Assembly (NCBI RefSeq): GCF_005222675.1
Contig: NZ_STGE01000040.1
Location: forward strand, 1-64,000
DNA length: 64,000 bases
Source: Mycolicibacterium sp. CR10
GTDB lineage: Bacteria; Actinomycetota; Actinomycetes; Mycobacteriales; Mycobacteriaceae
Reading direction: 5' to 3'
Numbering within the stretch: the first letter of the stretch is position 1; every line of letters begins with the position of its first letter. The notes under the pieces are model-generated. The model did not search any database. It was given only the letters and a program-made list of their open reading frames with translations, and was not told the DNA's origin. This document shows positions 1 through 8,864 of this stretch, piece by piece. The translations under genes and the position numbers were made by a program.

Positions 1-3
1 GAG

Positions 4-41
4 GAAGCGGCGGCCACGACGACGGTTGTGGCCGCCGCTTC
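4..41. terminator. strong inverted repeat, probable terminator of an upstream gene
   Basis: A 14-bp perfect GC-rich stem (4-17 with 28-41) closes a 10-base loop. No T run follows, as is common for mycobacterial hairpins. It lies at the window edge, so the gene it would terminate is not visible. Confidence 0.5.
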
Positions 42-203
42 ACCCTGCCCTCTTGACAAAACGCCATCCATATCAGCGATCCGGGCAGATCTACAGCCCT
101 GGCTTCACTCTCGCGGTGAAGGCGGGCGCGCGACGGAAGCGGGCGCGCAGTCGAGGCGGGCGCGCTACCGTGGTGTCTTCACCGCGAGCACATGGGAGGC
201 GAT

Positions 204-440
204 ATGGCACACCTTCACCGACGAGCGGTCGTCGCCGCAGTCTCGATTTTCATGCTGTGCGGTGGCGGCAGTCTCGTTGCAGCGTCGGCAGTCTCGGCGT
301 CGACGGACTTTCCGCTGCAACCGCAGTGCGGCCCGGACCCGCTGACCCTGATCGACCCCTGCGAAGTCCCGCCGGGCCCCAACGGAGTCCCTGCCCCCGA
401 AATCCCCTGGGACCTCGTCGACGAGGTGCTGTTCGCCTGA
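204..440 (+). CDS. small secreted protein, 78 aa, function unknown
   Basis: The product starts with a basic segment and a hydrophobic stretch (residues ~7-27) ending in small residues (ASAVSAS), a standard Sec signal peptide. The mature part is only about 45 residues, Pro- and Asp-rich, with two cysteines (QCGPDP and DPCEVP) that could form a disulfide. I chose the ATG at 204 over the one at 192 because GGAGG lies 4 bases before it. No family was recognised. It is transcribed in the same direction as the PhoD gene 100 bp downstream, but nothing shows that they are co-transcribed. Confidence 0.6.
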   Translation: MAHLHRRAVVAAVSIFMLCGGGSLVAASAVSASTDFPLQPQCGPDPLTLIDPCEVPPGPNGVPAPEIPWDLVDEVLFA

Positions 441-539
441 TCGTTGGGCGCAGGATTCTCGGCACAGAGTTATTGCCGCGGAGAGACACCGTACGGTTGC
501 CCGTCACCGTCGCGTAAGGCGGCCACCTGACACTTCGCC

Positions 540-2102
540 GTGTCGGTATCGCCGGGTCTCAGCCGCCGTTCGGTGCTCAGGGGAGCGGTCGGGCTCGCAA
601 CTCTGCCCCTCGTCGGTTTCACCACCACCGAGGTCCGCCGCAGCCCCGCTCGGGTCGACCCCTTCACCCTGGGGGTGGCGTCCGGGGAACCTGCCGCCGA
701 CGGCGTGGTGATCTGGACTCGGCTGGCACCGAATCCGCTGGCCGGCGACGGTCTGGGCGGCATGCCATCGCGGGTCGTCGACGTCGAGTGGGAGGTCGCC
801 GGCGACGAGGGATTCACCCGCATCGAGCAGCGAGGCATCGCCGCGGCGACGCCGGACGCGGCGCACAGTGTGCACGTCGAACTCGCCGGGCTGCGGCCGG
901 GCAGGGAGTACTTCTATCGGTTCCGCACCGGCGGGTTCGTATCTCCGGCCGGACGGACCCGCACGGCACCCGAGGCTGGCTCGCTCGCCGCGTTGACGAT
1001 GTGTGTCGCCTCGTGCTCCAACTACGAGCAGGGCTGGTTCACCGCCTACCGCAGGCTCGCCGAGGAGGAGCCGGATCTGGTTGTGCACCTAGGCGATTAC
1101 CAATATGAATACGCCGCGGGAGCATACCAGGCGCCCAGCGGAAACGTCCGTCAGCATGTCGGACCCGAGACCGTCACGCTCGCCAACTATCGGCAGCGGT
1201 ATGCGCAGTACAAGACCGATCCGGACCTACAGGCCGCGCATGCGGCGGCGCCGTGGCTGGTGGTTCTCGACGACCACGAGGTGGCCGACAACTGGGCCGA
1301 CGAGACACCGGACGCGCCGCAGCCAGGATTCCGGGCCCGCCGCGCCGCCGCCATGCAGGCCTACTACGAGAACATGCCGCTGCGGTCGCCGGCGAGGCCG
1401 CGCGGCATCGACATGCAGCTGTACCGACGCGTCGAATGGGGTGCATTGGCGACGTTCCACATGCTCGACACCCGGCAGTACCGCAGCGACCAAGCCTGCG
1501 GCGACCAGTTCGGCGCCGGCTGCCCCGACCGTTTGGACCCGTCCCGCACCTTGACCGGCGCAGCGCAGGAACGCTGGCTGCTCAACGGTTTTCAGCAGTC
1601 ACGCGCACGGTGGGACGTCCTCGGTCAACAGGTGTTCTTCTCGCCACTGGATGTGACGGCGGGTGCCGGTCACGGCGTCAACCCGGATGCGTGGGACGGT
1701 TATGCCGCCAACCGTGACCGGGTTATCTCCGGCCTGGTCGACTCGCCGGTGCGCAACGCGGTGGTGCTCACCGGCGACGTGCACTCGCACTGGGCCGCGG
1801 AGGTCCACGAAAGGGTTGGCGATCCGTTGTCGGACCTGGTGGCAACGGAATTGGTCACCACGTCGATCACGTCGGGCGGCGACGGCTCCGACACCCGACA
1901 GGACGTCGAGGCCATCCGCCCCGACAATCCACACGTCCGGTACTTCAGCAACCGCCGCGGCTATGTCCGCACCAGGATCACCGGCGAGGAACTGCGCGCG
2001 GACTTTCGCACCGTGCCGTTCGTGTCGCGTCCCGGCGCGCCGGTGCAGACCGGCGCCTCGTTCGTCGTCACCGACCGCACGCCAACCCTCAGCCCACTCT
2101 AA
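540..2102 (+). CDS. phoD: Tat-exported alkaline phosphatase D (PhoD family)
   Basis: 520 aa from a GTG start, near the usual PhoD length. The N-terminus carries a twin-arginine signal (SRRSVLRG followed by a hydrophobic run), so export is through Tat. The PhoD-like N-terminal domain begins with FTLGVASGEP. The metallophosphatase part shows metal-ligand motifs in order: CSNYEQGWF, HLGDYQYE, LDDHEVADNW and GDVHSHW. PhoD enzymes hydrolyse phosphodiesters and phosphomonoesters outside the membrane with Ca and Fe, usually under phosphate limitation. No Pho box was identified. A palindromic repeat begins 4 bp after the stop and may act as terminator. Confidence 0.9.
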   Translation: MSVSPGLSRRSVLRGAVGLATLPLVGFTTTEVRRSPARVDPFTLGVASGEPAADGVVIWTRLAPNPLAGDGLGGMPSRVVDVEWEVAGDEGFTRIEQRGIAAATPDAAHSVHVELAGLRPGREYFYRFRTGGFVSPAGRTRTAPEAGSLAALTMCVASCSNYEQGWFTAYRRLAEEEPDLVVHLGDYQYEYAAGAYQAPSGNVRQHVGPETVTLANYRQRYAQYKTDPDLQAAHAAAPWLVVLDDHEVADNWADETPDAPQPGFRARRAAAMQAYYENMPLRSPARPRGIDMQLYRRVEWGALATFHMLDTRQYRSDQACGDQFGAGCPDRLDPSRTLTGAAQERWLLNGFQQSRARWDVLGQQVFFSPLDVTAGAGHGVNPDAWDGYAANRDRVISGLVDSPVRNAVVLTGDVHSHWAAEVHERVGDPLSDLVATELVTTSITSGGDGSDTRQDVEAIRPDNPHVRYFSNRRGYVRTRITGEELRADFRTVPFVSRPGAPVQTGASFVVTDRTPTLSPL

Positions 2103-2105
2103 AAA

Positions 2106-2168
2106 CGCCGGAACTGCGTTCCACGCGAGAAAATGCGAGTGATCGCCGCGTGGAATGCAGTTCCGGCG
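2106..2168. repeat. 63-bp palindromic repeat, family A copy 1
   Basis: Arms CGCCGGAACTGC and GCAGTTCCGGCG pair perfectly, and the inner arms TTCCACGCG / CGCGTGGAA also pair. The central core reads GAAAATGCGAGTGATC. The repeat sits directly after the phoD stop. Confidence 0.9.
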
Positions 2169-2192
2169 AGGGAACGAGGTGCGGGCCTGAGC

Positions 2193-2306
2193 TCAGAGCC
2201 TGCAGAGGCCGTTATGGCAGTGGGTTCCGGACCTACACGGGAAGCACTTGCAGTCGCACTTGCTGCTGCGGTCGTGGTCGGATTGCGGGGGATGGTTCTG
2301 GGCCAT
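2193..2306 (-). CDS. cysteine-rich mini-protein, 37 aa, possible metal-binding peptide
   Basis: An ATG with the Shine-Dalgarno GGAG 7 bases upstream opens a 37-codon frame. The product is polar at the N-terminus (MAQNHPPQSDHD) and has six cysteines in its last 21 residues, with CDCKC at residues 17-21 followed by FPC, THC and GLC, plus two histidines. This Cys/His density fits a metallothionein-like or other metal- or redox-binding peptide. It is not the known mycobacterial MymT sequence. The frame lies between two family A palindromes, which could isolate its transcript. The assignment as a gene rests on the ribosome-binding site and composition alone. Confidence 0.55.
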   Translation of the reverse strand: MAQNHPPQSDHDRSSKCDCKCFPCRSGTHCHNGLCRL

Positions 2307-2388
2307 GGCGGTCTCCTTCGCTGGGTGGCTCATATGCTAGTGCGCGCATCAGTCGCCGTCCCCGAAATCGCGGCACGCGTCCCCAACC

Positions 2389-2449
2389 CGCCGGAACGGT
2401 ATTTCCGCAGGAAAAGTGCGAGTGCGGTTGCCGGAATACCGTTCCGGCG
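2389..2449. repeat. palindromic repeat, family A copy 2 (61 bp)
   Basis: Outer arms CGCCGGAACGGTA and TACCGTTCCGGCG pair perfectly. The arm sequence differs from copy 1 on both sides in a compensated way, while the core AAAAGTGCGAGT is kept. Confidence 0.85.
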
Positions 2450-2454
2450 CAAAC

Positions 2455-3378
2455 TCAGGAGACGCCCTCGACCAGGGCGTCGGTCGTCCACTCCTGCTGC
2501 GGCAAGACATCTTTGAGCACCCTGAGCAACGCCGGGTTGGTCGAATCGCCACGCCACACCGCGTCGAGCTCGACAGGCCGCTCGCGGAACGCCCCGATAG
2601 TCCGGAACACCACCCCCTCAGGATGCAGCGTGGCCGCCGACGCCGGCACCAACGCGATCCCGATGCCCGAGCGCACCAGCACCAGCATGGTGTGCACCTG
2701 CGTCACGTACTGCACATAGTTCGGCGTCGCCCCGGCGATGGTGAACGTGCTGATCAGCAGGTCATTGAAGTAGCGGGCCTGCACCGGCGAGTACATCACC
2801 ACGTCCTGGCCGTCGAGGTCGGTCAACGTCAGCTGCCGGGTGATGTCGGCGAGCGGGTGTCCCGCGGGCAGTGCGGCGATCAACTGCTCATGCAGCAGCG
2901 GCCGCGACACCAGGCCCGGACGCTTCAGCGGCGGGCGCGCCATCCCCAGGTCCACCTCGCCGCTCATCAGACCTTCGATCTGCGTGGCGGTGACCATCTC
3001 CCGCAGCTCGAGCTTCACATCGGGCAGCCGCTCGCGGGCGCGGGCGAGCAGGCGGGGGAGGACGACGTGCGCCGACGCCGCGGTGAACCCGACGACGACG
3101 GTCCCGAGGTCGCCCGCGGGGATGCGCTTGACGGTCTGCGCGGCACCCTCGGCGAGCTGCAGGATGCGCCGCGCGTCGGGCAGGAACGCCGCGCCCGCGG
3201 GCGTCAAAGTGACCGTCCGCGTGGTGCGGTCGATCAGCTGCACGCCGAGCTCGCTCTCGAGCTGCTGCACCTGGCGGGACAGCGGCGGCTGCGTCATGTG
3301 CAGGCGCTCTGCGGCGCGGCCGAAGTGCAGTTCTTCTGCGACGGCGACGAAGCAGGACAGCCGGGCCAGCGAAAACAC
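2455..3378 (-). CDS. LysR-family transcriptional regulator
   Basis: 307 aa from a GTG at 3378 that has GGAG about 8 bases upstream. An upstream in-frame start at 3426 would add an unusual 16-residue tail. Residues ~1-60 form the LysR winged HTH (LSCFVAVAEELHFGRAAERL, then QPPLSRQVQQLE). The remainder is the periplasmic-binding-like effector domain (GTVVVGFTAAS). It is the last gene on the strand after the Ddn-like gene and lies 3' of the glucarate operon, so control of aromatic, sugar-acid or neighbouring genes is possible, but the target is not shown by sequence. Confidence 0.9.
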   Translation of the reverse strand: MFSLARLSCFVAVAEELHFGRAAERLHMTQPPLSRQVQQLESELGVQLIDRTTRTVTLTPAGAAFLPDARRILQLAEGAAQTVKRIPAGDLGTVVVGFTAASAHVVLPRLLARARERLPDVKLELREMVTATQIEGLMSGEVDLGMARPPLKRPGLVSRPLLHEQLIAALPAGHPLADITRQLTLTDLDGQDVVMYSPVQARYFNDLLISTFTIAGATPNYVQYVTQVHTMLVLVRSGIGIALVPASAATLHPEGVVFRTIGAFRERPVELDAVWRGDSTNPALLRVLKDVLPQQEWTTDALVEGVS

Positions 3379-3442
3379 TGATGCACTCCTCGTATCAGTC
3401 GCGGTGCATGCACCGCGAGCGAGCATCAGTGTAGGACCACCG

Positions 3443-3925
3443 TCAGGCCTTCGGGGTCAGCTTGATCGCCGCGATCTTGAGCCGCGGGACCGCGTCCTCC
3501 CAAGCCGCGACGCTGGGCAGCACGTTGTCGCGGAACTTCATCCCCATGGTGCGCTGCGCGCGCTTGGCGCCGTAGCCCTGCGCCAGCCGATTGACGACGT
3601 CGACGACGGCCGGCGCGTCCGTGATGAGTTGACCGTGCATAGTCGCGCGCTTGCCGAGGTGGTAGACCTCGGCGTCGGCACCGTCGCGGAAGTTGTATTT
3701 CCACTGCGCTTCCAGCACCACATAGAGGTTGCCGTCGAGCAGGTGGGCGCTGACGGGCACCGAGAACCGGCGCCCGCTCTTGCGTCCGGTGAAGTTGACG
3801 AGCATGAACTCTTTGATCCTGCCGCCCAGCGACGTTCGCAGTGCCCGGCGCAGGATCGGGTTGAGCGTCCCGAGGATGACCTCGGGTGGGTGGGCGGCGT
3901 CGATCGCCGCCGTCTGTTCGGCCAT
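3443..3925 (-). CDS. Ddn-like F420-type nitroreductase / split beta-barrel protein
   Basis: 160 aa starting at the ATG at 3925. A longer reading upstream is Arg-rich shadow sequence. The segment LVNFTGRKSGRRFSVPV is the signature of deazaflavin (F420)-dependent Ddn/DUF385-type oxidoreductases, in which the TGRKSG loop contacts the cofactor phosphate. A central strand region (LDGNLYVVLE) follows. Family members reduce quinones, nitro compounds or unsaturated substrates at the membrane; no substrate can be read here. The gene lies on the same strand as the glucarate operon, 44 bp after its last stop, so read-through from that operon is possible. Confidence 0.75.
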   Translation of the reverse strand: MAEQTAAIDAAHPPEVILGTLNPILRRALRTSLGGRIKEFMLVNFTGRKSGRRFSVPVSAHLLDGNLYVVLEAQWKYNFRDGADAEVYHLGKRATMHGQLITDAPAVVDVVNRLAQGYGAKRAQRTMGMKFRDNVLPSVAAWEDAVPRLKIAAIKLTPKA

Positions 3926-3969
3926 GCACCCACGGTAGGACCCTGGAAGTGGCCCGGTGGGTGAATCGC

Positions 3970-5235
3970 CTACCAGCGCGGGCTGAGCAACTCGAAGCTC
4001 GGGTCGACGGTGCGCATGTAACCGGTGTCGTCGCGGTCGCGGATCCCGCAGCCCACGTACTGCTCGTGCAGCGCCGCGAGCGCGTCGTCGTCGATCTCGA
4101 CGCCCAGCCCGGGCCCTGTGGGGACCGGCACCGCCCCGTCGACGAACGACAGCGCACCGGGCTTGACGACGTCCTCGGTCTTCCACGGCCAGTGGGTGTC
4201 ACACGCGTACGTCAGGTTGGGCGTCGCGCCGGCCAGGTGCACCATCGCGGCCAGGCTGATGCCCAGGTGCGAGTTGGAGTGCATCGACAGCCCGAGGCCG
4301 AAGGTGTCGCAGATCCCCGCGAGCAGCCGCGACCGCTGCAGCCCGCCCCAGTAGTGGTGATCGGAGAGAACGACTTTCACAGATCCCTTGGCCACGGCGG
4401 ACGCCAACTGGTCGAAGGCGACGACGCACATGTTGGTGGCCAGCGGCATCGGCGACTGCTGGGCCACCTCGGCCATCCCGTCCAGACCCGGCGTCGGATC
4501 CTCGAGGTACTCGAGGATGCCGGCCAGCCCGGAGGCCACCTTCACCGACGTCTGCGGCGTCCACGCGGCGTTGGGGTCCAGCCGCAAAGGGTGCGCCGGA
4601 AACGCCTTGTGTAGCGCCTCGATGGCCGCCATCTCCTCCTCGGGAGCAAACACGCCACCCTTGAGTTTGATTGCGGTAAAACCATATTCGTCGATGATGC
4701 GCCGAGCCTGGGCGACGAGGCCGTCCGGGTCCAGTGCTTCACCGAAGGCGTCGGGCTCCCGCCCGGGATGGGCCGCCCACTTGTAGAACAGGTAGGCGCT
4801 GAAGGGCACCGCGTCGCGGACCTTACCCCCCAGCAGGTCCGAGACGGGGCGCCCCAACGCGTGGCCCTGCACGTCGAGGCAGGCGACCTCGAACGGCGAC
4901 AACACCTGGTCGACGGCGCTCGCGGTGGTGATCATGCCCGCGGTGCCGACGGCGGCGGTGTCGCCCCGCAGTCGTTCCGCGATCGCTGAGCGAATCAGGT
5001 TGAGCGAGAACACGTCCAGACCGGTGATCGCGTCGGCCGCGGCCTGCAGCCGGGCCAGGTGGCGGGTGTCGGCGTAGGTCTCGCCGAGGCCCACCAGGCC
5101 AGCGTCGGTGTCGAGCTGGATGATCGCGCGCAGCGCGTACGGCTGATGGACGCCGACGGTGTTCAGCAGCGGTGGGTCGACGAACGCGACCGGGGTGATG
5201 CGCGCGCCGGTGATGCGAATGCTGTTCGGCGGCAT
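3970..5235 (-). CDS. gudD: D-glucarate dehydratase (enolase superfamily)
   Basis: 421 aa. Converts D-glucarate to 5-keto-4-deoxy-D-glucarate. Visible enolase-superfamily features are AIKLKGG (KxK base), the metal ligand in RLDPNAAW, EDPTPG, NMCVV, LSDHHYWGG and the catalytic His region SMHSNSHLG. The ATG at 5235 was chosen because the preceding gene ends at 5240, giving normal operon spacing, and it lines up with the family N-terminus. It is the third gene of a three-gene catabolic operon with kdgD and a semialdehyde dehydrogenase, which supports the substrate assignment over other muconate-lactonizing-type members. Confidence 0.92.
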   Translation of the reverse strand: MPPNSIRITGARITPVAFVDPPLLNTVGVHQPYALRAIIQLDTDAGLVGLGETYADTRHLARLQAAADAITGLDVFSLNLIRSAIAERLRGDTAAVGTAGMITTASAVDQVLSPFEVACLDVQGHALGRPVSDLLGGKVRDAVPFSAYLFYKWAAHPGREPDAFGEALDPDGLVAQARRIIDEYGFTAIKLKGGVFAPEEEMAAIEALHKAFPAHPLRLDPNAAWTPQTSVKVASGLAGILEYLEDPTPGLDGMAEVAQQSPMPLATNMCVVAFDQLASAVAKGSVKVVLSDHHYWGGLQRSRLLAGICDTFGLGLSMHSNSHLGISLAAMVHLAGATPNLTYACDTHWPWKTEDVVKPGALSFVDGAVPVPTGPGLGVEIDDDALAALHEQYVGCGIRDRDDTGYMRTVDPSFELLSPRW

Positions 5236-5239
5236 GGGT

Positions 5240-6169
5240 TCAGACCGCTTGGGTGAGGGCGTCCGCAAGGACTGCGCGGCCGGCGGCGGTGATCGTGCGC
5301 AGCTCGTCGAGATCCTCGGCGGACGGCATGATCAGCGGTGGGCGCACCGGACCGGCGGGGATGCCTTCCATCGTGACACCGGCCTTGACCAGCGACACGG
5401 CGTAACCGGGCACCGTGTCGCGCAGCCGCACCAGCGGGCAGAAGAACGCGCCCAGCAGTTTCTGAGTCAGCTCGTCGTTGCCGGACTCGAGCGCGTTGTA
5501 GAACGCCAGCGCCAGGTCCGGCGCGAACGCGAACGTCGCCGACGAGTACAGCGGGACGCCGATCGCCCGGTAGGCCAGCTGGGTGGTCTCGGCGGTCGGA
5601 AGACCGTTGAAGAACAGGAAGTCGGGGTCGACCTGCTCGGTAACCGCCTGCACGATCCGGGCTACCTGGTCGAAATTGCCTGTGCCGTCCTTGAACCCGA
5701 TCACATTGGGGATCTTGGCGACGGCGACGGCGGAGTCCTCGGTGAACCGCGCGTTGTTGCGGTTGTAGACGATGACGGGCAGGTCGGTCGCGCCCGCGAC
5801 GGCACGGACGAAGTCGACGAGGCCGGGCTGGGGTACCTCGACGAGGTACGGCGGAAGCAGCAGCAGGCCGTCGGCACCGGCCTCCTTGGCAGCCACGGCG
5901 AAGCGCTTGGACTGGGCCACAGAACCACCGGCACCGGCGTAGACGGGCACCCGCCCGGCCACCACCTCGACGGCGGTGCGGACCACGGCGGCAAACTCCT
6001 GCTCCTCCATGGCGTGGAATTCTCCTGTGCCACAGGCGATGAAGACACCACCGGGACCGGCTTCCACACCCTTGGCGATGTGTTGGGACAGCGCGTCGAA
6101 ATCGACGTCTCCGGACTCGGTGAAGGGCGTGACAGGGAAGAACAGGACGCCGTCAAAGGTGGGACGCAT
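5240..6169 (-). CDS. kdgD: 5-dehydro-4-deoxyglucarate dehydratase (KdgD)
   Basis: 309 aa DHDPS/NAL-family TIM barrel. It dehydrates and decarboxylates 5-keto-4-deoxyglucarate to alpha-ketoglutarate semialdehyde and CO2. Evidence is the N-terminal FFPVTPF, GTGEFHAM (pyruvate-aldolase GxGE-type loop), YNRNNA with the conserved Tyr, and the Schiff-base lysine in GFKDGTGNFD. The ATG at 6169 has AGGAG about 9 bases upstream; the 25 extra upstream residues are Pro-rich shadow. It ends 4 bp before gudD, so the two are translated from one message. Confidence 0.92.
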   Translation of the reverse strand: MRPTFDGVLFFPVTPFTESGDVDFDALSQHIAKGVEAGPGGVFIACGTGEFHAMEEQEFAAVVRTAVEVVAGRVPVYAGAGGSVAQSKRFAVAAKEAGADGLLLLPPYLVEVPQPGLVDFVRAVAGATDLPVIVYNRNNARFTEDSAVAVAKIPNVIGFKDGTGNFDQVARIVQAVTEQVDPDFLFFNGLPTAETTQLAYRAIGVPLYSSATFAFAPDLALAFYNALESGNDELTQKLLGAFFCPLVRLRDTVPGYAVSLVKAGVTMEGIPAGPVRPPLIMPSAEDLDELRTITAAGRAVLADALTQAV

Positions 6170-6207
6170 AGCCGGGGCTCCTAGCGAGGGTGGTGGTGGG
6201 GTTGGAG

Positions 6208-7815
6208 TCAGTCTTGGGTGAGCGTGCCGTCGATGCGGCGCCACACATGATCAGGATTGCCGTCGGCGATCGCGCTGGGCAGCAACGACTTCGGAACGTT
6301 CTGGTAGGCAACGGGCCGCAGGAAACGCTCGATCGCCCTGGCACCGACGGAGGTGGTACGCGAATCCGACGTGGCGGGGAACGGTCCGCCGTGCACCTGT
6401 GCGTGGGACACCTCGACGCCGGTTGGCCAGCCGTTGAACAGGATTCGCCCGGCCTTCAGCTCGAGCAGCGGTAACAGCGCGCGCGCCTCGTCGACGTCGG
6501 AGTCGTCGGCGTGCACGGTCGCGGTCAGCTGGCCTTCGATGCCCTGCGCCACGGTGTGCATCTCGGCGACGTCGGCGCACCGCACGATCAGGCTTGACGA
6601 GCCGAAGACCTCGGCCTGCAGTGTCTCCGACGACAGGAAGCTGGTGGCATCGGTGGCGAACAGTGCGGCGTTGCAGGCAGTGTCGATGGTGGGGTCTTCG
6701 CCCCTCGCGACCGTCTCGGCAGCCTTGGTCAGCGCCGCGACGCCGTTGGAGTAGCTGCGGGCGATGTGGGGGGTGAGCATCGGGGTGGCCGGCGCGGCGG
6801 ACAGCGCCTCACGGGCGGCGGCGATGAATGTGTCGAGGCCGGGGCCGTCGACGGCGATCACGAGTCCGGGGTTGGTGCAGAACTGGCCGGATCCCATGGT
6901 CAGCGAACCGACGAACGCGCGTCCGAGGGCGTCGCCGCGGGTGGACAGGGCGCCGTCGAGCAGGAACACCGGGTTGATCGAGCTCATCTCGGCGTAGACC
7001 GGGATCGGCTCGGGCCGTCCGGCGGCCGCGGCAACCAGAGCGGTTCCGCCGGAACGGGATCCGGTGAAGCCGACGGCCTTGATGCGGGGGTCGGTGACGA
7101 GCGCGGTGCCCAAACCTGGGCCGGAGCCGAACAGCAGCGAGAAGGTGCCTGCGGGCATGGCGGTCTGGGAGACGGCGTCGCTGATGGCGCGGGCGACGAA
7201 CTCGGAGGTGCCGGGGTGCGCGTCGTGGCCCTTGACGACGACGGGGCAGCCCGCGGCCAGTGCGGAGGCGGTGTCACCGCCGGCTACCGAGAACGCGAGC
7301 GGGAAGTTCGAGGCGCCGAACACCGCGACCGGGCCGAGCGGGATGAAGCGCTGGCGGATGTCGGGTCGGGGCAGCGGAGCGCGATCGGGGAGCGCGGTGT
7401 CGATGCGGGCGCCGTTCCAGCTGCCCTCACGCAGCACGCCGGCGAACAGTCGAAGCTGGCCGGTGGTGCGGCCGACCTCGCCGGTGATGCGGGCCTGCGG
7501 CAGCCCGGACTCGGCGACGGCGCGGGCAATCAGTGCCTCGCTGATGGACTCGATGTTGTCGGCGATGGCTTCGAGGAATTGTGCGCGCTGCTCGGAGGTG
7601 GTGGCGCGGTAGGTGGGGAACGCTTCGGCGGCGGCCGCGCAGGCGGCGTCGACGTTGGTGGTGTCACCGTGGCGGTAGACGGGCTCCAGCGGCTGCCCGA
7701 CGGCGGGGTCGAAGCCGCGGATCTCCTCACCGATGCCGCGGACGGGCGTGCCCGCGATGATCATCTGACCGGTCAGGGCTTGGTCGGTGGCGGGGTTCAG
7801 GAGAGTGCCAGTCAT
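6208..7815 (-). CDS. alpha-ketoglutaric semialdehyde dehydrogenase (ALDH superfamily)
   Basis: 535 aa. Oxidises 2,5-dioxopentanoate to alpha-ketoglutarate with NAD(P), feeding the TCA cycle. The ALDH signatures are VFGASNFPLAF, GCPVVVKGH, VGFTGSRSGG, EMSSINPVF (catalytic Glu region) and SGQFCTNPG (catalytic Cys). The EVSHAQVHGGPFPAT ending is typical of the KGSADH branch. The start was placed at the ATG at 7815; the ATG at 7842 is an alternative. It is the first gene of the glucarate operon, followed after 38 bp by kdgD. Confidence 0.88.
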   Translation of the reverse strand: MTGTLLNPATDQALTGQMIIAGTPVRGIGEEIRGFDPAVGQPLEPVYRHGDTTNVDAACAAAAEAFPTYRATTSEQRAQFLEAIADNIESISEALIARAVAESGLPQARITGEVGRTTGQLRLFAGVLREGSWNGARIDTALPDRAPLPRPDIRQRFIPLGPVAVFGASNFPLAFSVAGGDTASALAAGCPVVVKGHDAHPGTSEFVARAISDAVSQTAMPAGTFSLLFGSGPGLGTALVTDPRIKAVGFTGSRSGGTALVAAAAGRPEPIPVYAEMSSINPVFLLDGALSTRGDALGRAFVGSLTMGSGQFCTNPGLVIAVDGPGLDTFIAAAREALSAAPATPMLTPHIARSYSNGVAALTKAAETVARGEDPTIDTACNAALFATDATSFLSSETLQAEVFGSSSLIVRCADVAEMHTVAQGIEGQLTATVHADDSDVDEARALLPLLELKAGRILFNGWPTGVEVSHAQVHGGPFPATSDSRTTSVGARAIERFLRPVAYQNVPKSLLPSAIADGNPDHVWRRIDGTLTQD

Positions 7816-7909
7816 GCTGTTCACCGTAGGAGGCGTATCCATGCCTGTCCAAGACCATTTGCCACATAAATGATGCAGTACTTGGATCAATCCCCTCGAC
7901 CCAGACTTC

Positions 7910-7972
7910 CGCCGGAATTGCATTCCACGCGAGAAACGCCGAGCTCGGACCGCGTGGAATGCAATTCCGGCG
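7910..7972. repeat. 63-bp palindromic repeat, family A copy 3
   Basis: Outer arms CGCCGGAATTGCATTCCACG and CGTGGAATGCAATTCCGGCG are perfectly complementary over 20 bp. The core retains CGAGAAA and CCGAG. It lies between the glucarate operon promoter region and the HxlR gene. Confidence 0.9.
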
Positions 7973-7988
7973 GAAAAGGGGGCGGGAT

Positions 7989-8669
7989 TCAGGCGGAGGT
8001 GCGGTCGCCGAGGCGCTTCTCGATGACGCCCAGCAGCGCCGCCGCCGCCACCGGCTCACCCGTGACATCGAGGCGGCCCTGGTCGATGGCGTCGCTCAGG
8101 CTGATTCTGCAGCCGACGAGCGCCGCGATCGTCGGCGCGCTCACCGAAACGCTGACGTCGCTGGGCGCCGCGCTCTTTCCCGGCGTCACCGACACCCTGC
8201 CGTCACGGATGCGCAGGCAGGCAGCGCTGTCGTCGATGGTGAACTCGTAGGTCGCATCGAGGTCGGCCGGCGCATCACGACGTAGGTCGGCGGCCAGGAA
8301 GTTCAACAGCCACTCGGCGCGGAACAGCTCGTGTTCGGCGTCGGCGTCGGTCATCTGGTGGCGTGCTCCCCACATCGCCAGCGGCACGACCGCCGCAGCA
8401 AGCTCGCGCCCGGCATCGGAGAGCTCGTAAACCACCGTCGAGCCTGGTTGATCGAGCGCCAGACGCCGCTTGACGACGCCGTCGGCCTCCAGCTGCCGGA
8501 CCCGGGTGGCCAGCAGGCTGGTGCCGATCCCGGCCAGCGCTTCCGCCAGTTCGGTGTAGCGCTTCGGGCCCGACACCAGCTCGCGCACCAGAAGGAGGGT
8601 CCAGCGCTCGCCGACCACGTCGAGAGCGTGCGCGAGTCCGCAGAACTGTCCATAACTCTTCCGCGACAT
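7989..8669 (-). CDS. HxlR-type regulator with C-terminal SCP2-like domain
   Basis: 226 aa from the ATG at 8669 (MSRKSYGQFCGLAHALDVVG). Residues ~10-100 are the HxlR winged helix with the family Cys (QFCGLA), ERWTLLLVRELVSGPKRYTEL and LEADGVVKRR. The C-terminal ~100 residues (ATYEFTIDDSAACLRI, then the DVSVSVSAPTIAALV segment) look like an SCP2 sterol/ligand-binding fold, a common mycobacterial arrangement. It is divergent from the small genes at 8.8-9.1 kb, which are candidate targets. The CTACAG-TAT-CTGTTG palindrome at 8711 may be its operator. Confidence 0.85.
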   Translation of the reverse strand: MSRKSYGQFCGLAHALDVVGERWTLLLVRELVSGPKRYTELAEALAGIGTSLLATRVRQLEADGVVKRRLALDQPGSTVVYELSDAGRELAAAVVPLAMWGARHQMTDADAEHELFRAEWLLNFLAADLRRDAPADLDATYEFTIDDSAACLRIRDGRVSVTPGKSAAPSDVSVSVSAPTIAALVGCRISLSDAIDQGRLDVTGEPVAAAALLGVIEKRLGDRTSA

Positions 8670-8710
8670 GCCGGCGATGGTACCCACTGCACTCCTCTTT
8701 TTATCTCAAA

Positions 8711-8725
8711 CTACAGTATCTGTTG
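8711..8725. promoter_or_regulatory. imperfect palindrome in the HxlR divergent intergenic region
   Basis: CTACAG-TAT-CTGTTG has five of six arm bases matching. It lies in an AT-rich stretch between the HxlR gene and the small plus-strand gene. The operator role is inferred from position only. Confidence 0.3.
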
Positions 8726-8864
8726 GCCACTTCTATTTCTTATGTTACGTTCGAAGTATGAGTTCGCCAACCCCCGGGTGGCGCCATCCCGGCGCTCGGG
8801 AAGCGGGAGCGGCGAATCACGTTGCGACGCAGCGTGATGCAGACGAAGGATGAGGTGAATCCCC

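Noticed and set aside
8758..8853. 31-codon frame before the 79-aa small gene
   Set aside because: It has no clear ribosome-binding site and a Pro/Arg/Ala composition; a leader peptide cannot be excluded but is not supported.
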